DNA of 64,000 nucleotides from Lachnospiraceae bacterium RM5 (lineage in GTDB: Bacteria; Bacillota; Clostridia; Lachnospirales; Lachnospiraceae), in assembly GCA_900110975.1 (NCBI GenBank), contig FOFK01000002.1, positions 182,820 through 246,819 on the forward strand, written 5' to 3'. Shown piece by piece: positions 1-9,236 of this stretch (positions within the stretch are counted from its first letter, which is position 1; each line of letters starts with the position of its first letter). A program made the position numbers and the translations under genes. The notes beneath the pieces were generated by a model. It was not told the DNA's origin. It did not search any database and worked only from the letters and a program-made list of their open reading frames with translations.

Positions 1-1
1 A

Positions 2-895
2 TCATATAACGCTTTAAAGCTTTCACTTAAATATGCAAAAACAATTTATTTTCTTATGATTGTACTTACACCAATAATTTATATTGTAAATTTCTTATCA
101 GGCACTGTTCTTAAGATATTAAATGTTTCAAAAGCAAAAGATTTATCCATTACAGAAACAGAACTTAGAACAATTGTTAATGTAAGTCATGAAGAAGGTG
201 TAATTGAAAAAGAAGAAAGAATCATGATTAATAACGTATTTGACTTTGGCGATGCGATTGCATCTGATATCATGATTCCAAGAGTTGACATGACTATGGC
301 CGATGAGAACAGCACTTATGAAGAACTCATTGAATTATTCAAAAAAGAAAGATATACAAGAATCCCTATATATCATGATAATTCCGACAATATCATCGGT
401 ATTGTAAATGTTAAAGATTTATTATTATATAATCCTGAAACAAATTTTGATATAAACAATTTTTTAAGAGAACCATTTTTTACTTACGAAACAAAGAAAA
501 TTTCTGAACTTATGCTTGAAATGAAAAACTCTTCAGTAAATCTTTCCATTGTTCTTGATGAATATGGTGCAACTGCAGGACTTGTCACTCTTGAAGATAT
601 GCTTGAAGAAATCGTTGGCGAAATAAAAGATGAATACGATACCGAAGAAGACGAAGAAATAAAAGAAATCTCTCCGGGTAAATATGTCATAAACGGACAT
701 ACTAAAATATCTGATGTAAATGATAAGCTTGAAACCAATCTTCATTCTGATAATTATGATTCAATTGGCGGTCTTGTTATTGAAGGTTTGGACAGGTTCC
801 CAAATACCGGCGATAAAATTATTATTGATAATATAATAATCAAAGTTATTAAAATGAATAATAGAAAAATAGAAAAAGTCGAATTACATCTGTAA
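2..895 (+). CDS. CorC/HlyC-type CBS-domain membrane protein, 5' end outside window
   Basis: The frame is open from base 2, so the gene starts before the window; an internal ATG lies at 56. A short hydrophobic stretch (the end of the DUF21 membrane domain) is followed by a pair of CBS domains covering roughly residues 75-195 after that ATG, with the typical IMIPRVDM and TLEDMLEEIVGEI motifs. A C-terminal CorC_HlyC domain of about 75 residues ends with the GGLVIEGLDRFPNTGD block. The family (TlyC/CorC/YhdP) is linked to divalent-cation efflux and an older hemolysin label. CBS domains bind adenine nucleotides. It is the only large plus-strand gene here and converges on pyrBI. Family assignment is secure; the substrate is not known. 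Confidence 0.9.
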   Translation, partial: SYNALKLSLKYAKTIYFLMIVLTPIIYIVNFLSGTVLKILNVSKAKDLSITETELRTIVNVSHEEGVIEKEERIMINNVFDFGDAIASDIMIPRVDMTMADENSTYEELIELFKKERYTRIPIYHDNSDNIIGIVNVKDLLLYNPETNFDINNFLREPFFTYETKKISELMLEMKNSSVNLSIVLDEYGATAGLVTLEDMLEEIVGEIKDEYDTEEDEEIKEISPGKYVINGHTKISDVNDKLETNLHSDNYDSIGGLVIEGLDRFPNTGDKIIIDNIIIKVIKMNNRKIEKVELHL

Positions 896-908
896 TTCGA
901 CTCTTTTT
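877..908. terminator. bidirectional intrinsic terminator between the CorC-type gene and pyrI
   Basis: A perfect 11-bp inverted repeat (AGTCGAATTAC, loop ATCT) overlaps the stop codon of the plus-strand gene. It is followed by CTTTTTAT on the plus strand and by a T-run on the minus strand, so it can end both convergent transcripts. Confidence 0.85.
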
Positions 909-955
909 ATAGTAATTATTATAACAATTATTATTATTACTGATATATTATCACT

Positions 956-1390
956 TTACACCTGGATATTATCATATTTTTCTTCACAGTATTTGCATCT
1001 GTATACTTCTTTTTCCTCATCCGCAAGAATAAATATCTGATCCAATTCCTGTTCAATAGTTGATATACATCTTGGATTTTTACATTTCAAAACATTTTTT
1101 ATGGTATGAGGTAATGATAATTCTTTCTTTTCACATATTTCGCTGTTTCTTATTATATTTACAGTAATATCATGATCAATAAATCCTAATATATCAAGAT
1201 CCACAAGGTCAAGTGAACCCTCAATCTTTATGATATCTTTTCTGCCCATCTTGTTACTTCTTGCATTTTTTATAATAGCAACCTGACAATCAAGCTTATC
1301 AAGTCCAAGATATTTATATATATCCATGGATTTTCCTGCTTTTATATGATCAAGAACTATTCCTTCATTTAACGAACCAACATTTAACAT
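956..1390 (-). CDS. pyrI: aspartate carbamoyltransferase regulatory subunit
   Basis: The 144-residue protein has the two-domain PyrI layout: an N-terminal allosteric nucleotide-binding domain and a C-terminal zinc domain. The four zinc cysteines appear as CKNPRC and CKYC near the C-terminus. It partners with PyrB and lets CTP/ATP tune the first committed step of pyrimidine synthesis. Its ATG overlaps the pyrB stop by one base (TAATG), so the two subunits are translationally coupled. Length is slightly short of the enterobacterial protein but normal for clostridia. Confidence 0.96.
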   Translation of the reverse strand: MLNVGSLNEGIVLDHIKAGKSMDIYKYLGLDKLDCQVAIIKNARSNKMGRKDIIKIEGSLDLVDLDILGFIDHDITVNIIRNSEICEKKELSLPHTIKNVLKCKNPRCISTIEQELDQIFILADEEKEVYRCKYCEEKYDNIQV

Positions 1391-2310
1391 TATATTTCCT
1401 CCATTCCAAGTAAAGTTAATATAAGTGCCATTCTAACATATACGCCATACTGAACCTGCTTAAAATATGCAGCTCTTTCATCATCATCAACCTCAACTGA
1501 AATTTCATTTACTCTAGGAAGCGGATGTAAAACAAGCATATCTTTTCTTGCAAGATTCATTTTTTCTTTAGTCAGAATATAACTGTCTTTTAATCTTATA
1601 TATTCTTCTTCATTAAAGAAACGCTCTCTCTGAACACGTGTCATATATAAAATATCAAGTTCTGACATTACATCATCAAGTTTCTCAACCTCTTTATATT
1701 CCACGTTTCCTTCTTCAAGCACATCATGTCTTATATAATCAGGAACTCTTAATTCCTTTGGTGAAATAAGAACAAATTTTACATTTTCATATCTCACAAG
1801 CGCATTAATAAGCGAATGAACAGTTCTGCCGAATTTCAAATCTCCACAAAGACCAATTGTAATATTGGATAAACTTCCTTTTAAAGACCTGATTGTCATA
1901 AGGTCAGTCAATGTCTGTGTAGGATGCTGATGTCCTCCATCACCCGCATTAATAACAGGAATATTTGATTTTTCTGCTGCCACAAGTGGTGCACCTTCTT
2001 TTGGATGTCTCATAGCACAGATATCTGCATAGCACGAAACAATTCTAATTGTATCTGAAACACTTTCTCCCTTCGCTGCAGAGCTTGAATCTGCAGAAGA
2101 AAAGCCAAGAACACTACCTCCAAGACTAAGCATTGCTGATTCAAAGCTAAGTCTTGTTCTGGTGCTTGGCTCATAAAATAAAGTTGCAAGTTTTTTTCCT
2201 TTACATCTCTCTGAATATTTTTCCGGATTCTTCTCTATATCCGAAGCAAGATCTAATAAATTATCAAGTTCATCTACTGATAAATCCAAAGGACTTAATA
2301 AATGACGCAT
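1390..2310 (-). CDS. pyrB: aspartate carbamoyltransferase catalytic subunit
   Basis: The 306-residue protein makes N-carbamoyl-aspartate from aspartate and carbamoyl phosphate in the cytosol. The carbamoyl-phosphate loop [13 protein letters not shown] lies near residue 46, [10 protein letters not shown] near 125 and the aspartate-side HPLPRVNEI near 262. A strong ribosome site (AGGAGG) precedes the ATG. The leader from the predicted promoter is only about 30 nt, too short for a PyrR-type attenuator, so end-product control probably runs through PyrI. Confidence 0.97.
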   Translation of the reverse strand: MRHLLSPLDLSVDELDNLLDLASDIEKNPEKYSERCKGKKLATLFYEPSTRTRLSFESAMLSLGGSVLGFSSADSSSAAKGESVSDTIRIVSCYADICAMRHPKEGAPLVAAEKSNIPVINAGDGGHQHPTQTLTDLMTIRSLKGSLSNITIGLCGDLKFGRTVHSLINALVRYENVKFVLISPKELRVPDYIRHDVLEEGNVEYKEVEKLDDVMSELDILYMTRVQRERFFNEEEYIRLKDSYILTKEKMNLARKDMLVLHPLPRVNEISVEVDDDERAAYFKQVQYGVYVRMALILTLLGMEEI

Positions 2311-2346
2311 AATATATCCTCCTAAAACTTGATTTCCTAACTAAAT

Positions 2347-2375
2347 ATAATAATATATTAAAGCTCTAAAAACAA
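2347..2375 (-). promoter_or_regulatory. predicted sigma-A promoter of pyrBI
   Basis: On the minus strand a TTGTTT -35 and a TATTAT -10 are separated by exactly 17 bp. The start point would fall about 30 nt before pyrB. This is a consensus match only. Confidence 0.5.
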
Positions 2376-2418
2376 GTTATTTTTAGGGTGTTTATTATAT
2401 ATCTTTATTGTATATCTC

Positions 2419-2456
2419 CTCTCCTTCTTAAAATTTTCATATAGTACGATATATCT
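2419..2456 (-). repeat. orphan copy of the leader of the CHAP/lectin gene
   Basis: About 36 bases match 7544-7579 almost perfectly. That second copy is the leader and ribosome-site region of the large secreted protein encoded at 3408-7535. Here no gene follows: the copy runs straight into the terminator at 2466, joined at a TCTTTAAA-type motif also present at both relevant spots of the 7.5-7.7 kb locus. It looks like what is left after duplication and deletion. Confidence 0.7.
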
Positions 2457-2465
2457 CTTTAAATA

Positions 2466-2508
2466 CTAAAAAACCATATCAATGTAAATCTACATCAATA
2501 TGGTCTTT
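2466..2508 (-). terminator. intrinsic terminator of the toxin-antitoxin operon (repeat family copy 1)
   Basis: A 14-bp stem (ACCATATCAATGTA with its partner) around a 4-nt loop is followed by TTTTTT on the minus strand. Related copies lie at 7733-7773 and 9468-9529. Confidence 0.8.
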
Positions 2509-2530
2509 TCATGTTAAATCATTTTATATT

Positions 2531-2836
2531 TTATTTAATAATTCGTCCTTGATACTGTATTGTTACTACATAAACTATTTTGCGAGATTCATCAATACGG
2601 AAAATAGCAATATAATTATCAATCAATAACTGACGATACCCTTTTCCCGCATATCTACCTTCATTACGTTCCTGATGAGATTGTGGAAATGTGTCTAAAC
2701 TTAAAATAGACTTTTTAATTCTGTCAACCTGTCCCTTAGCATTTTCAAGATCTAATTTCTCACATGCAATATATTCATAAATTCGGTCTAATTCACGAAT
2801 TGCCCTAGAATTAACTTTCACCTTATATTTATCCAA
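2531..2836 (-). CDS. RelE/ParE-type toxin
   Basis: The start is probably TTG at 2836, eight bases inside the end of the antitoxin gene, with GGAG nine bases upstream. This gives 101 residues, the normal family length; an upstream ATG reading would add an implausible 32 residues shared with the antitoxin frame. Family features are the RAIRELDRIYEYIA helix, the YRQLLIDNYIAIFRID strand pair and the terminal VYVVTIQYQGR. RelE-type members cleave mRNA on the ribosome and ParE-type members poison gyrase; the sequence does not settle which. A decayed copy of its 3' end lies at 7794-7841. Confidence 0.88.
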   Translation of the reverse strand: MDKYKVKVNSRAIRELDRIYEYIACEKLDLENAKGQVDRIKKSILSLDTFPQSHQERNEGRYAGKGYRQLLIDNYIAIFRIDESRKIVYVVTIQYQGRIIK

Positions 2837-3092
2837 AATGTTTTTTCTCCAATTCTGCAAAAACCACTTCTGCGTCAACTGCTTCTGCTCCGTTAGCAAT
2901 TTCCTGCTCAGACTCAAAGATTGCTTTATCAATACAATTTATTCTTGCAAATTTATCATATAATTCACTACTCATAACAACCAAATCACTATATCCGTTT
3001 TTAGTAATAAAAATAGGCTCTTGTTCTTTATGTGCAATATTAGAAATCTCAGTCGTATTACGTAAATCCTTAATAGGCATAATAAGTGGCAT
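2829..3092 (-). CDS. Phd/YefM-type antitoxin
   Basis: Starting at the ATG at 3092, preceded by AAGGAG at 8 bases, the protein has 87 residues. An upstream start at 3116 has no ribosome site. The N-terminal half (MPIKDLRNTTEISNIAH, then EPIFITKNGYSDLVVMS) is the typical Phd/YefM DNA-binding fold. The C-terminal half would wrap the toxin. It is the first gene of the pair and overlaps the toxin start, so synthesis is coupled. It probably represses its own promoter at 3114-3147. Confidence 0.88.
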   Translation of the reverse strand: MPLIMPIKDLRNTTEISNIAHKEQEPIFITKNGYSDLVVMSSELYDKFARINCIDKAIFESEQEIANGAEAVDAEVVFAELEKKHFG

Positions 3093-3113
3093 AATACTCA
3101 CTCCTTTCTTTAA

Positions 3114-3147
3114 CATAATTATAGCATAATTATGTATATTAATACAA
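3114..3147 (-). promoter_or_regulatory. promoter and palindromic operator of the toxin-antitoxin operon
   Basis: The minus strand shows TTGTAT, 18 bp, then TATAAT. The -10 lies inside two CATAATTAT-type half sites (3114-3134) forming a near-palindrome, 22 bp before the antitoxin ATG. An operator over the -10 fits the autorepression known for Phd/YefM systems. Confidence 0.55.
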
Positions 3148-3199
3148 CCTAAAATACATATAAATAATCAATCCATTACCTATTTTATAACTTCAAAAT

Positions 3200-3310
3200 C
3201 TATATCTTTCCAATATCATCTGCAAATACAAATGTCTTATTAAAACAAAAATCTGCCATTATATTAAGTATTATTGATAATATAAACAAATAACATACTA
3301 TTTTTTTCAT
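3200..3310 (-). pseudogene. 36-codon relic: signal peptide joined to the last codons of a DUF3298/ChW-type gene
   Basis: A ribosome site (AAGGAAG) and ATG start a clear secretion signal (MKKIVCYLFILSIILN... ending FVFADD) that stops after IGKI. The last codons and about 12 bases beyond the stop match the 3' end of the gene at 9553, which also ends IGKI followed by TAGATTTTGAA. The simplest reading is a ChW/DUF3298 gene that lost its whole interior. A 36-residue peptide might still be made. Confidence 0.6.
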
Positions 3311-3340
3311 ATACAAATCATCTTCCTTTCTGAGTATCTA

Positions 3341-3381
3341 CAAAAAATCCGTAGTATAAAACCATCATCTTATACTACGGA
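3341..3381 (-). terminator. intrinsic terminator of the CHAP/lectin gene
   Basis: A 12-bp perfect stem (TCCGTAGTATAA with its partner, 10-nt loop) is followed by TTTTTT on the minus strand, 27 bases past the stop codon. Confidence 0.85.
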
Positions 3382-3407
3382 TCTATACATTATTTATTCT
3401 AATAGCT

Positions 3408-6400
3408 TTATTTCTTTGGTATATTTATTGAAATACAATCCTTGCCCTTATAACTTGAAATATCTGTTAATGCCTTTGTTGTTATTAAGTATCTGTTTGT
3501 ACTTCCAGGCTTTGCAGTATAATACTTACAACTTGTTCCTTTTACAGTTTTAGGAGCAGATAATGATTTTGATGCTAAATAATATTTATAAACATAATAC
3601 GTATCTACACCATCTTTCTTTTCCCAGCTAAGCGTCAAACAATTCTTTTCGTAATCATATTCTGCTCTTGGTACTACAGCATCGCTTCCTGTTTTTCCTG
3701 CAACTGCATCAACCGCAAACTTTTTATCAACATTATCAGATTCTCCATTTTCACAAACAGCCTGAACAATATATCTATAAGTTTTTCCAGCTTTAACATT
3801 ATGCATTGTAGCCGTTGTTTCAGTTACTTTCTTTGAAGTCTGAATAACTCCTGATGATGCATAATACTTATAAATCTGATACTCCGTTGCTCCATCAACT
3901 TTTTGCCAGCTAAGGGTTACACTATCGTCTTTTGTTGAAACAGCTTTTACAACCGGTGCATCAAGTGCAACTTTTTCATTTTCTTTAATTCCTGAAACAT
4001 TTACAACACAAAGAGCTACCTTTCCCCCATCATTACTAACAGCCTTAATAATTGCTGATCCTTCTTTTAATCCAGTAACATTTCCATTTTCATCAACTAT
4101 TGCAATATCTTCATCAAGAGAACTAAAACTTACTAATTTATCTTCAGGATTCAATGGAGTAAAGACTATATCTAACTTTTTAGTTTCGTTTACTTTGACT
4201 GCATAATTTTTCTCAAAGAAATTTATTGAACTAACTCTTTGTATATTCTTTTCTAAAATAAATCCTGTGCTGACAAGTTGAGATTTTACGTCATTCCAAA
4301 ATGGAGATATTTTAGAATTATCCAATTTACGATATTCTTCTGTATCAACTACTAAATAATTTTCATATCCGTACTGACAAAAATAATTTGCATCTACCTC
4401 AGATGTTCCATAACCAGATGAATTAGAAGGCTTATATATACTAAATAAGTTCCAATAATCATTTATAAACTCTTCTCCAGTCACCCATTTCCATTCACCT
4501 TCATTCTCCTTATCAGTCGCTCCTAAGAAATATCTAAAATTTCCTAATTCAGATACAAAACTATTTACTGTATCAGACTCTTCTTCTGAATTAATACAAG
4601 CTAAATACCCTCCATGTGTTTCACAATAAACCTTTGCAACCTCCCATGGTAAACATGTAGAATAAGCTACATATTTCTTATTGCCCGATACAACACTTTT
4701 TTCCGGTTCTAAATCTTTATCAAGTTCATATATAAATCCGTCAACACTATCATTTAGTCCTGCTTCGTATACTTTTCCATTTCCATCAATATATGAAGCT
4801 TTTTCATTATCAGAAGATGATATGAAATATTTTTTATTTCCTGCTGCAATATTGTTTAATATAGCAAGTTTTTCATCAATAGATTCAATGCTTACAAGAT
4901 GTCCTTCCATTTCAATACATTTATCATTTGCTGTAATATAGTCATCAGCTATATCAAATATTGCATATATATGTACGTCATTTTCAAAAACAACTTCCGG
5001 CTCATATCCATTTTTTATAAAGACATTTTCTGTCTCTAACTGAGTTTCATTTGAAAAAACATCATATGCTCTAATTACATTTTTATATTCACCAGCCTCT
5101 TTCTTATGTGTATTAATATCAACATCAAATACAACATGACCATCTTCAATAATTCCCTTTATTGACGACAGATCATCTTTTTCATTATCTTTTACAGCTT
5201 TAGTAGTCCATGTATCAAGATAAATATCTTTTACTTCAGTATTGTCTGTTACATCGCATTCAATAGTATATCCAGATAATTTTTTATTTTTTATAACCAC
5301 ATTGGATATAACAGGACTTTCTTTTGGATTTACCACAACATGACATTTAGCTGTAAAACCACCATCTTTTGTAGTTGCAGTAATATCTGTTTCACCAACA
5401 CCAATAGCTGTTACATTTCCACTACCATCAACTTCTGCAATCGTATTATCATCCACCGTCCATGTAATATTTTTATTTGTAGCCCCAGCCGGCTCAAATA
5501 TAGCAGTTAACTTATCAGCTGCATTTTCTTCTAATATTACTTCATTTTTATCAAGAGTAATATTATTAACATGGGTTATTTCTTTTTCAAGGATGAAACC
5601 ATTATCATAACTTGAACTTGCTGGTGCGTCATTCCAAGAACCATCTTTATACATATACATAAAATTTTCACTGCCATAATAATTATTTGGTTCACCCTCC
5701 ATCCAATTACTATAAGCAAATTGTTCGCCTGTTACATACTCCCATGTACCTTCTACTTCCTTATCACTACCACCCATTAAATAACATTGTTTAGATCCTT
5801 TATTTATAAGACCTTTAACTGCTTCATTTTCTTCTGCACTTGTAATACATGCAAGATTTCCGCCATGCATTTCACAATATTTCTGTGCCACAGGAAACGA
5901 TGTATTTGTATTATATAATTCATATATAGAATTATTATATATAATAGATGCTACAGGTGTTATATCACCATCCATTTCCAATACAAATCCTCTTCTTGTC
6001 TGCCCATCAATATCATTCCATTTCAATGACATTCTTCTAAATTCAAGATAATTTTCTATTCCATTTGCATTATCCGGTTGGCTATCTTCCCAATCAGTAT
6101 AAGAAAAATCTTCTCCTGTTATCCAACGCCATTTTCCTTCTGAACCTTCATCCGTTGCTCCAAGAAAATGTGCTGCAATTCTTTTATCACATAAATTATT
6201 AATTAAATTTTCTTCTTCCTGTGATGTAACAGTTGCTAAATGACCTCCCATATTTTCACATACAGATTTTGCTTCTGCCCATGTATCTTCAACATCAAAA
6301 GCTGCATATATATGTCCATTAAGTTCTTCAACTTTTTTTGCTTCATATCCTCTTATAATATATGGCTCACTTTCACCACAAACCCTGGAACAATTCCCAG

Positions 6401-7535
6401 ACACATCCCAAACATAAATATGTGTTATATATTCTCCATATTCATTATTATGATCAGCTATTCTTACATTAAAATATGCATGATTTCCATTTATTGTTCC
6501 ATTATGCCATATAAGATCATCCTGACCACCTGCTTTTGTCCATGTAGGAAATTGTATATTTCTAAGACCGTTATCATCAGAAACATCGCATTCAACCGTA
6601 TAACCACAATTAGTAATATTAGTAACCCTTACATTTGAAATAACGGGTGCTACATTATTTTCAGTCATATCATAATTACCTGTGCTTGCAGAAGTACAGT
6701 TTCCTGCAGCATCCCAGGCATATATATGAGTCAGATATTCTCCCCTGTAATTATTAAAATCACTTAGATTCATCCTGAACCAATAACTGTTTCCTGTTGA
6801 ATTTGTAGGATTATACCATGTACATCCTGCAGATGTTTTATATACAGGCCATGTAGGAAACTGAACCTTTGCTACACCAACATTATCATATACTTCACAA
6901 TTAATATCTGCATAATCATGAGATATGGTAACAGATACGTTTTTAATTGTTGGTGGGGTGGTGTCTGAAGGGGCATAATATATCTCACTATATCCTTTTA
7001 TTCCTGAGTAAGACATAGAATATGATTTATTTGTAACTGCATCAGAACTATTTCCACTTACAACATTTATTGTTGAACCATTTACAGCAACAACAATTCC
7101 TATATGACTCCAATTATATTTACCTACATCTGAAGGCCATAAGAAATGAATTACATCTCCGGCTTTTGGTGTATATGTTCCTCTGGAATGATAGCATCCG
7201 CTTGCTACCAATTCATTATCAGCATATCCATAGTTTCTAGCCCAGTTATACACGGAAGTCGATACTCCAGCATTTTTCATGACCCATGAAACAAAATAAC
7301 TACACCATGATACATTATTTGTATATCCTAACTCAGCTGCATATTTATTATAATTATTACTTCCTTCATGATATCCAACCTCACCAAGTGCAACATTAAC
7401 AACATCACCAGCTGTTCCGGATGTTGCATATGCCTCAGATTCATTTTTTCTTATCAACAAATAATCTGATGGCAAAATAGTTAAAAGCATACACACAATC
7501 AACATAAAACTTGAAAACTTCTTTACGTTTTTCAT
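3408..7535 (-). CDS. secreted CHAP peptidase/amidase with GBS-Bsp, C-type lectin, Ig-like and Fn3 domains
   Basis: The ATG at 7535 has GGAG upstream and opens a signal peptide; an in-frame ATG ten codons earlier lacks a ribosome site. The product has 1375 residues. Domains in order: CHAP (about 40-190; Cys in NVSWCSYFVSW, His in WSHIGIVV); two GBS-Bsp-like repeats (about 190-395); two C-type lectin-like domains (about 400-650, with WxxGEDFSYTDW and ENYLEF/WND signatures); a bacterial Ig-like 2 domain; a third GBS-Bsp repeat; two further lectin-like domains, the first short; a second Ig-like domain; and two fibronectin-III-like domains at the end. CHAP enzymes cut peptidoglycan; the other domains suggest glycan or host binding. 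It probably acts at or outside the wall, and no sortase motif is present. Confidence 0.88.
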   Translation of the reverse strand: MKNVKKFSSFMLIVCMLLTILPSDYLLIRKNESEAYATSGTAGDVVNVALGEVGYHEGSNNYNKYAAELGYTNNVSWCSYFVSWVMKNAGVSTSVYNWARNYGYADNELVASGCYHSRGTYTPKAGDVIHFLWPSDVGKYNWSHIGIVVAVNGSTINVVSGNSSDAVTNKSYSMSYSGIKGYSEIYYAPSDTTPPTIKNVSVTISHDYADINCEVYDNVGVAKVQFPTWPVYKTSAGCTWYNPTNSTGNSYWFRMNLSDFNNYRGEYLTHIYAWDAAGNCTSASTGNYDMTENNVAPVISNVRVTNITNCGYTVECDVSDDNGLRNIQFPTWTKAGGQDDLIWHNGTINGNHAYFNVRIADHNNEYGEYITHIYVWDVSGNCSRVCGESEPYIIRGYEAKKVEELNGHIYAAFDVEDTWAEAKSVCENMGGHLATVTSQEEENLINNLCDKRIAAHFLGATDEGSEGKWRWITGEDFSYTDWEDSQPDNANGIENYLEFRRMSLKWNDIDGQTRRGFVLEMDGDITPVASIIYNNSIYELYNTNTSFPVAQKYCEMHGGNLACITSAEENEAVKGLINKGSKQCYLMGGSDKEVEGTWEYVTGEQFAYSNWMEGEPNNYYGSENFMYMYKDGSWNDAPASSSYDNGFILEKEITHVNNITLDKNEVILEENAADKLTAIFEPAGATNKNITWTVDDNTIAEVDGSGNVTAIGVGETDITATTKDGGFTAKCHVVVNPKESPVISNVVIKNKKLSGYTIECDVTDNTEVKDIYLDTWTTKAVKDNEKDDLSSIKGIIEDGHVVFDVDINTHKKEAGEYKNVIRAYDVFSNETQLETENVFIKNGYEPEVVFENDVHIYAIFDIADDYITANDKCIEMEGHLVSIESIDEKLAILNNIAAGNKKYFISSSDNEKASYIDGNGKVYEAGLNDSVDGFIYELDKDLEPEKSVVSGNKKYVAYSTCLPWEVAKVYCETHGGYLACINSEEESDTVNSFVSELGNFRYFLGATDKENEGEWKWVTGEEFINDYWNLFSIYKPSNSSGYGTSEVDANYFCQYGYENYLVVDTEEYRKLDNSKISPFWNDVKSQLVSTGFILEKNIQRVSSINFFEKNYAVKVNETKKLDIVFTPLNPEDKLVSFSSLDEDIAIVDENGNVTGLKEGSAIIKAVSNDGGKVALCVVNVSGIKENEKVALDAPVVKAVSTKDDSVTLSWQKVDGATEYQIYKYYASSGVIQTSKKVTETTATMHNVKAGKTYRYIVQAVCENGESDNVDKKFAVDAVAGKTGSDAVVPRAEYDYEKNCLTLSWEKKDGVDTYYVYKYYLASKSLSAPKTVKGTSCKYYTAKPGSTNRYLITTKALTDISSYKGKDCISINIPKK

Positions 7536-7732
7536 AGTAATCACTCTCCTTCTTAAAATTTTCATATAGTACGATATATATCTTTAAATACATCCCTTAT
7601 TATCTAACTCCACTTCTATATATACATAATTTATCAAATATTTTTCCTTTAAAGTGGTAAATGTAATAGAATAATATTTTTATGTAATGTTTGCTATTAA
7701 TAACAAATTTAAATTAATTTTCTTTAAACACT

Positions 7733-7773
7733 AAAAAACCATATCAATGTAAAATTACATTAATATGGTCTTT
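7733..7773 (-). terminator. intrinsic terminator of the DUF4143 ATPase gene (repeat family copy 2)
   Basis: The stem and loop are nearly identical to those at 2466-2508, and the minus strand carries TTTTTT after the stem. Confidence 0.75.
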
Positions 7774-7793
7774 CTTATATCAAATATATTTTT

Positions 7794-7841
7794 ATTTAAT
7801 AATTTGTACTTAGAAGTTGTGTTATGGTTGTTATATAAATC
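7794..7841 (-). pseudogene. fossil of the 3' end of a RelE/ParE-type toxin gene
   Basis: The stretch aligns base for base, with several substitutions, to the last 15 codons of the toxin gene at 2531. It also lies at the same distance from the terminator repeat. Translated, VYVVTIQYQGRIIK has become roughly IYITTITQLLSTNY. No upstream coding sequence remains, because the DUF4143 ATPase gene begins to run in immediately. Confidence 0.55.
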
Positions 7842-7851
7842 TAAAATTTCA

Positions 7852-9213
7852 TTACGAGAAAATACAGAAAAACATATAAGGTGGAATCTTTGTAATATTT
7901 CCTTCCTTCATATAACTCTTTGGATGAATGATATAGGATTCTTCAATACGCCTTGAAAATAATTTCTTAAAACTATTTAACGATGTTGTTGTATAGTTCT
8001 TTGACGATTTGACTTCAATTGGATAAATTTTATATTTGGTTTTACTTTCATTAGAAAGCAGAAAATCAATTTCAATATCATTTCGGTGTTTTTCTAAACT
8101 GTATCTTGTATAGAAATACAGTTTTCTTCCCGTTGATACAATCATTTGAGCTATCATATTTTCATACAACATACCTTCATTTAATGCCAAACGTCCTCCC
8201 ATGATTGCTTTATATAATTGTTGATTCGATATTTCATTCTCGCTAAACGCAAGACTTATAAGCAGACCAGTATCTCCTAAATAGCATTTTACAGCAGAAT
8301 CATTTTTGCTGAGAGAAAATCCTACATTTGGATCATTGCATTTGTAACACAAGTTGCAAGTCATAGAATCATCCAACCAAAAAAGTGGTTCATCATATTG
8401 AGAGTACCTCCCGTTTTTATCAATATGGCTGAGCACTATTTTTTTTTCATGCGTAGACAAATACCCAGGTAGATTCTCAAACAAGACAGACACTTTAGAA
8501 CTATATCGTCTAGCAGCTTTTCGAATATCGTCACGATACAGATCTAAAATATCTCTTTTTTCTATATCACTCGCATAAAAATCACGATCACCCTCAACAT
8601 AAGCTACAATACTTTGAGGCATTCCACCTACAAGCATATACTCTCTGAAAAGACGCATCGCTTTTACATGCATTTTTTGTTCAAGATTCTTTCCATCCTG
8701 ATAACAGGCACGAATATGTTCCGATAACAATTCCTCATCCATTGCCCACATAAACTCCTCAAAATCAACAGGATACATCTTAATTTTTCGTTCCTCCGAT
8801 GGAACTGTAATTTTCTCTACATTTTCTTTAATAGAAATAAGAGATCCTGTTTCAATATAATCATACCGGCCATCCGCCACAAGATACTTAATTGCTTCTC
8901 TGGCCTTGGGAAACTTCTGTATCTCATCAAATATAATCAGAGACTCCCGTTGATAAAGACGCACGTTATATTCAAGCGAGAGGTTTTGAAAAAAAACATC
9001 CAGTTGTGTAAGATTTTCAAAATTATCTTTAATATTTTTTGACACAAGATTAAAATCGACCAATATATATGACTTATACTGCTCCTTGGCAAATTTCTCT
9101 ACTATCGTGGATTTCCCTACACGACGAGCTCCTTCAATCAGAAGTGCTTTTTTTCCTTTTGATTCTATTTTCCAGCTAATCAAATGCTGATATATTTTTC
9201 TTTTTATTTCCAT
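7852..9213 (-). CDS. AAA_14/DUF4143 ATP-binding protein
   Basis: The 453-residue protein begins with an AAA-type ATPase: Walker A GARRVGKS near residue 28, Walker B LIIFDEIQKF near 92, and the family TGSLISI motif near 122. It ends in a DUF4143 domain with a nuclease-like DIEIDFLLS...YPIEVKSSK block (residues near 380-400). These genes are very common, often alone and in variable regions of gut bacteria, and their role is unknown; a defence or addiction role is only a guess. It has its own promoter with repeated boxes at 9237-9285. Confidence 0.88.
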   Translation of the reverse strand: MEIKRKIYQHLISWKIESKGKKALLIEGARRVGKSTIVEKFAKEQYKSYILVDFNLVSKNIKDNFENLTQLDVFFQNLSLEYNVRLYQRESLIIFDEIQKFPKAREAIKYLVADGRYDYIETGSLISIKENVEKITVPSEERKIKMYPVDFEEFMWAMDEELLSEHIRACYQDGKNLEQKMHVKAMRLFREYMLVGGMPQSIVAYVEGDRDFYASDIEKRDILDLYRDDIRKAARRYSSKVSVLFENLPGYLSTHEKKIVLSHIDKNGRYSQYDEPLFWLDDSMTCNLCYKCNDPNVGFSLSKNDSAVKCYLGDTGLLISLAFSENEISNQQLYKAIMGGRLALNEGMLYENMIAQMIVSTGRKLYFYTRYSLEKHRNDIEIDFLLSNESKTKYKIYPIEVKSSKNYTTTSLNSFKKLFSRRIEESYIIHPKSYMKEGNITKIPPYMFFCIFS

Positions 9214-9236
9214 AATCTACACCTTTACTATACCAT

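Noticed and set aside
2311..2346. PyrR-type attenuator or riboswitch before pyrB
   Set aside because: The leader is only about 30 nt and shows no anti-terminator or terminator pair.
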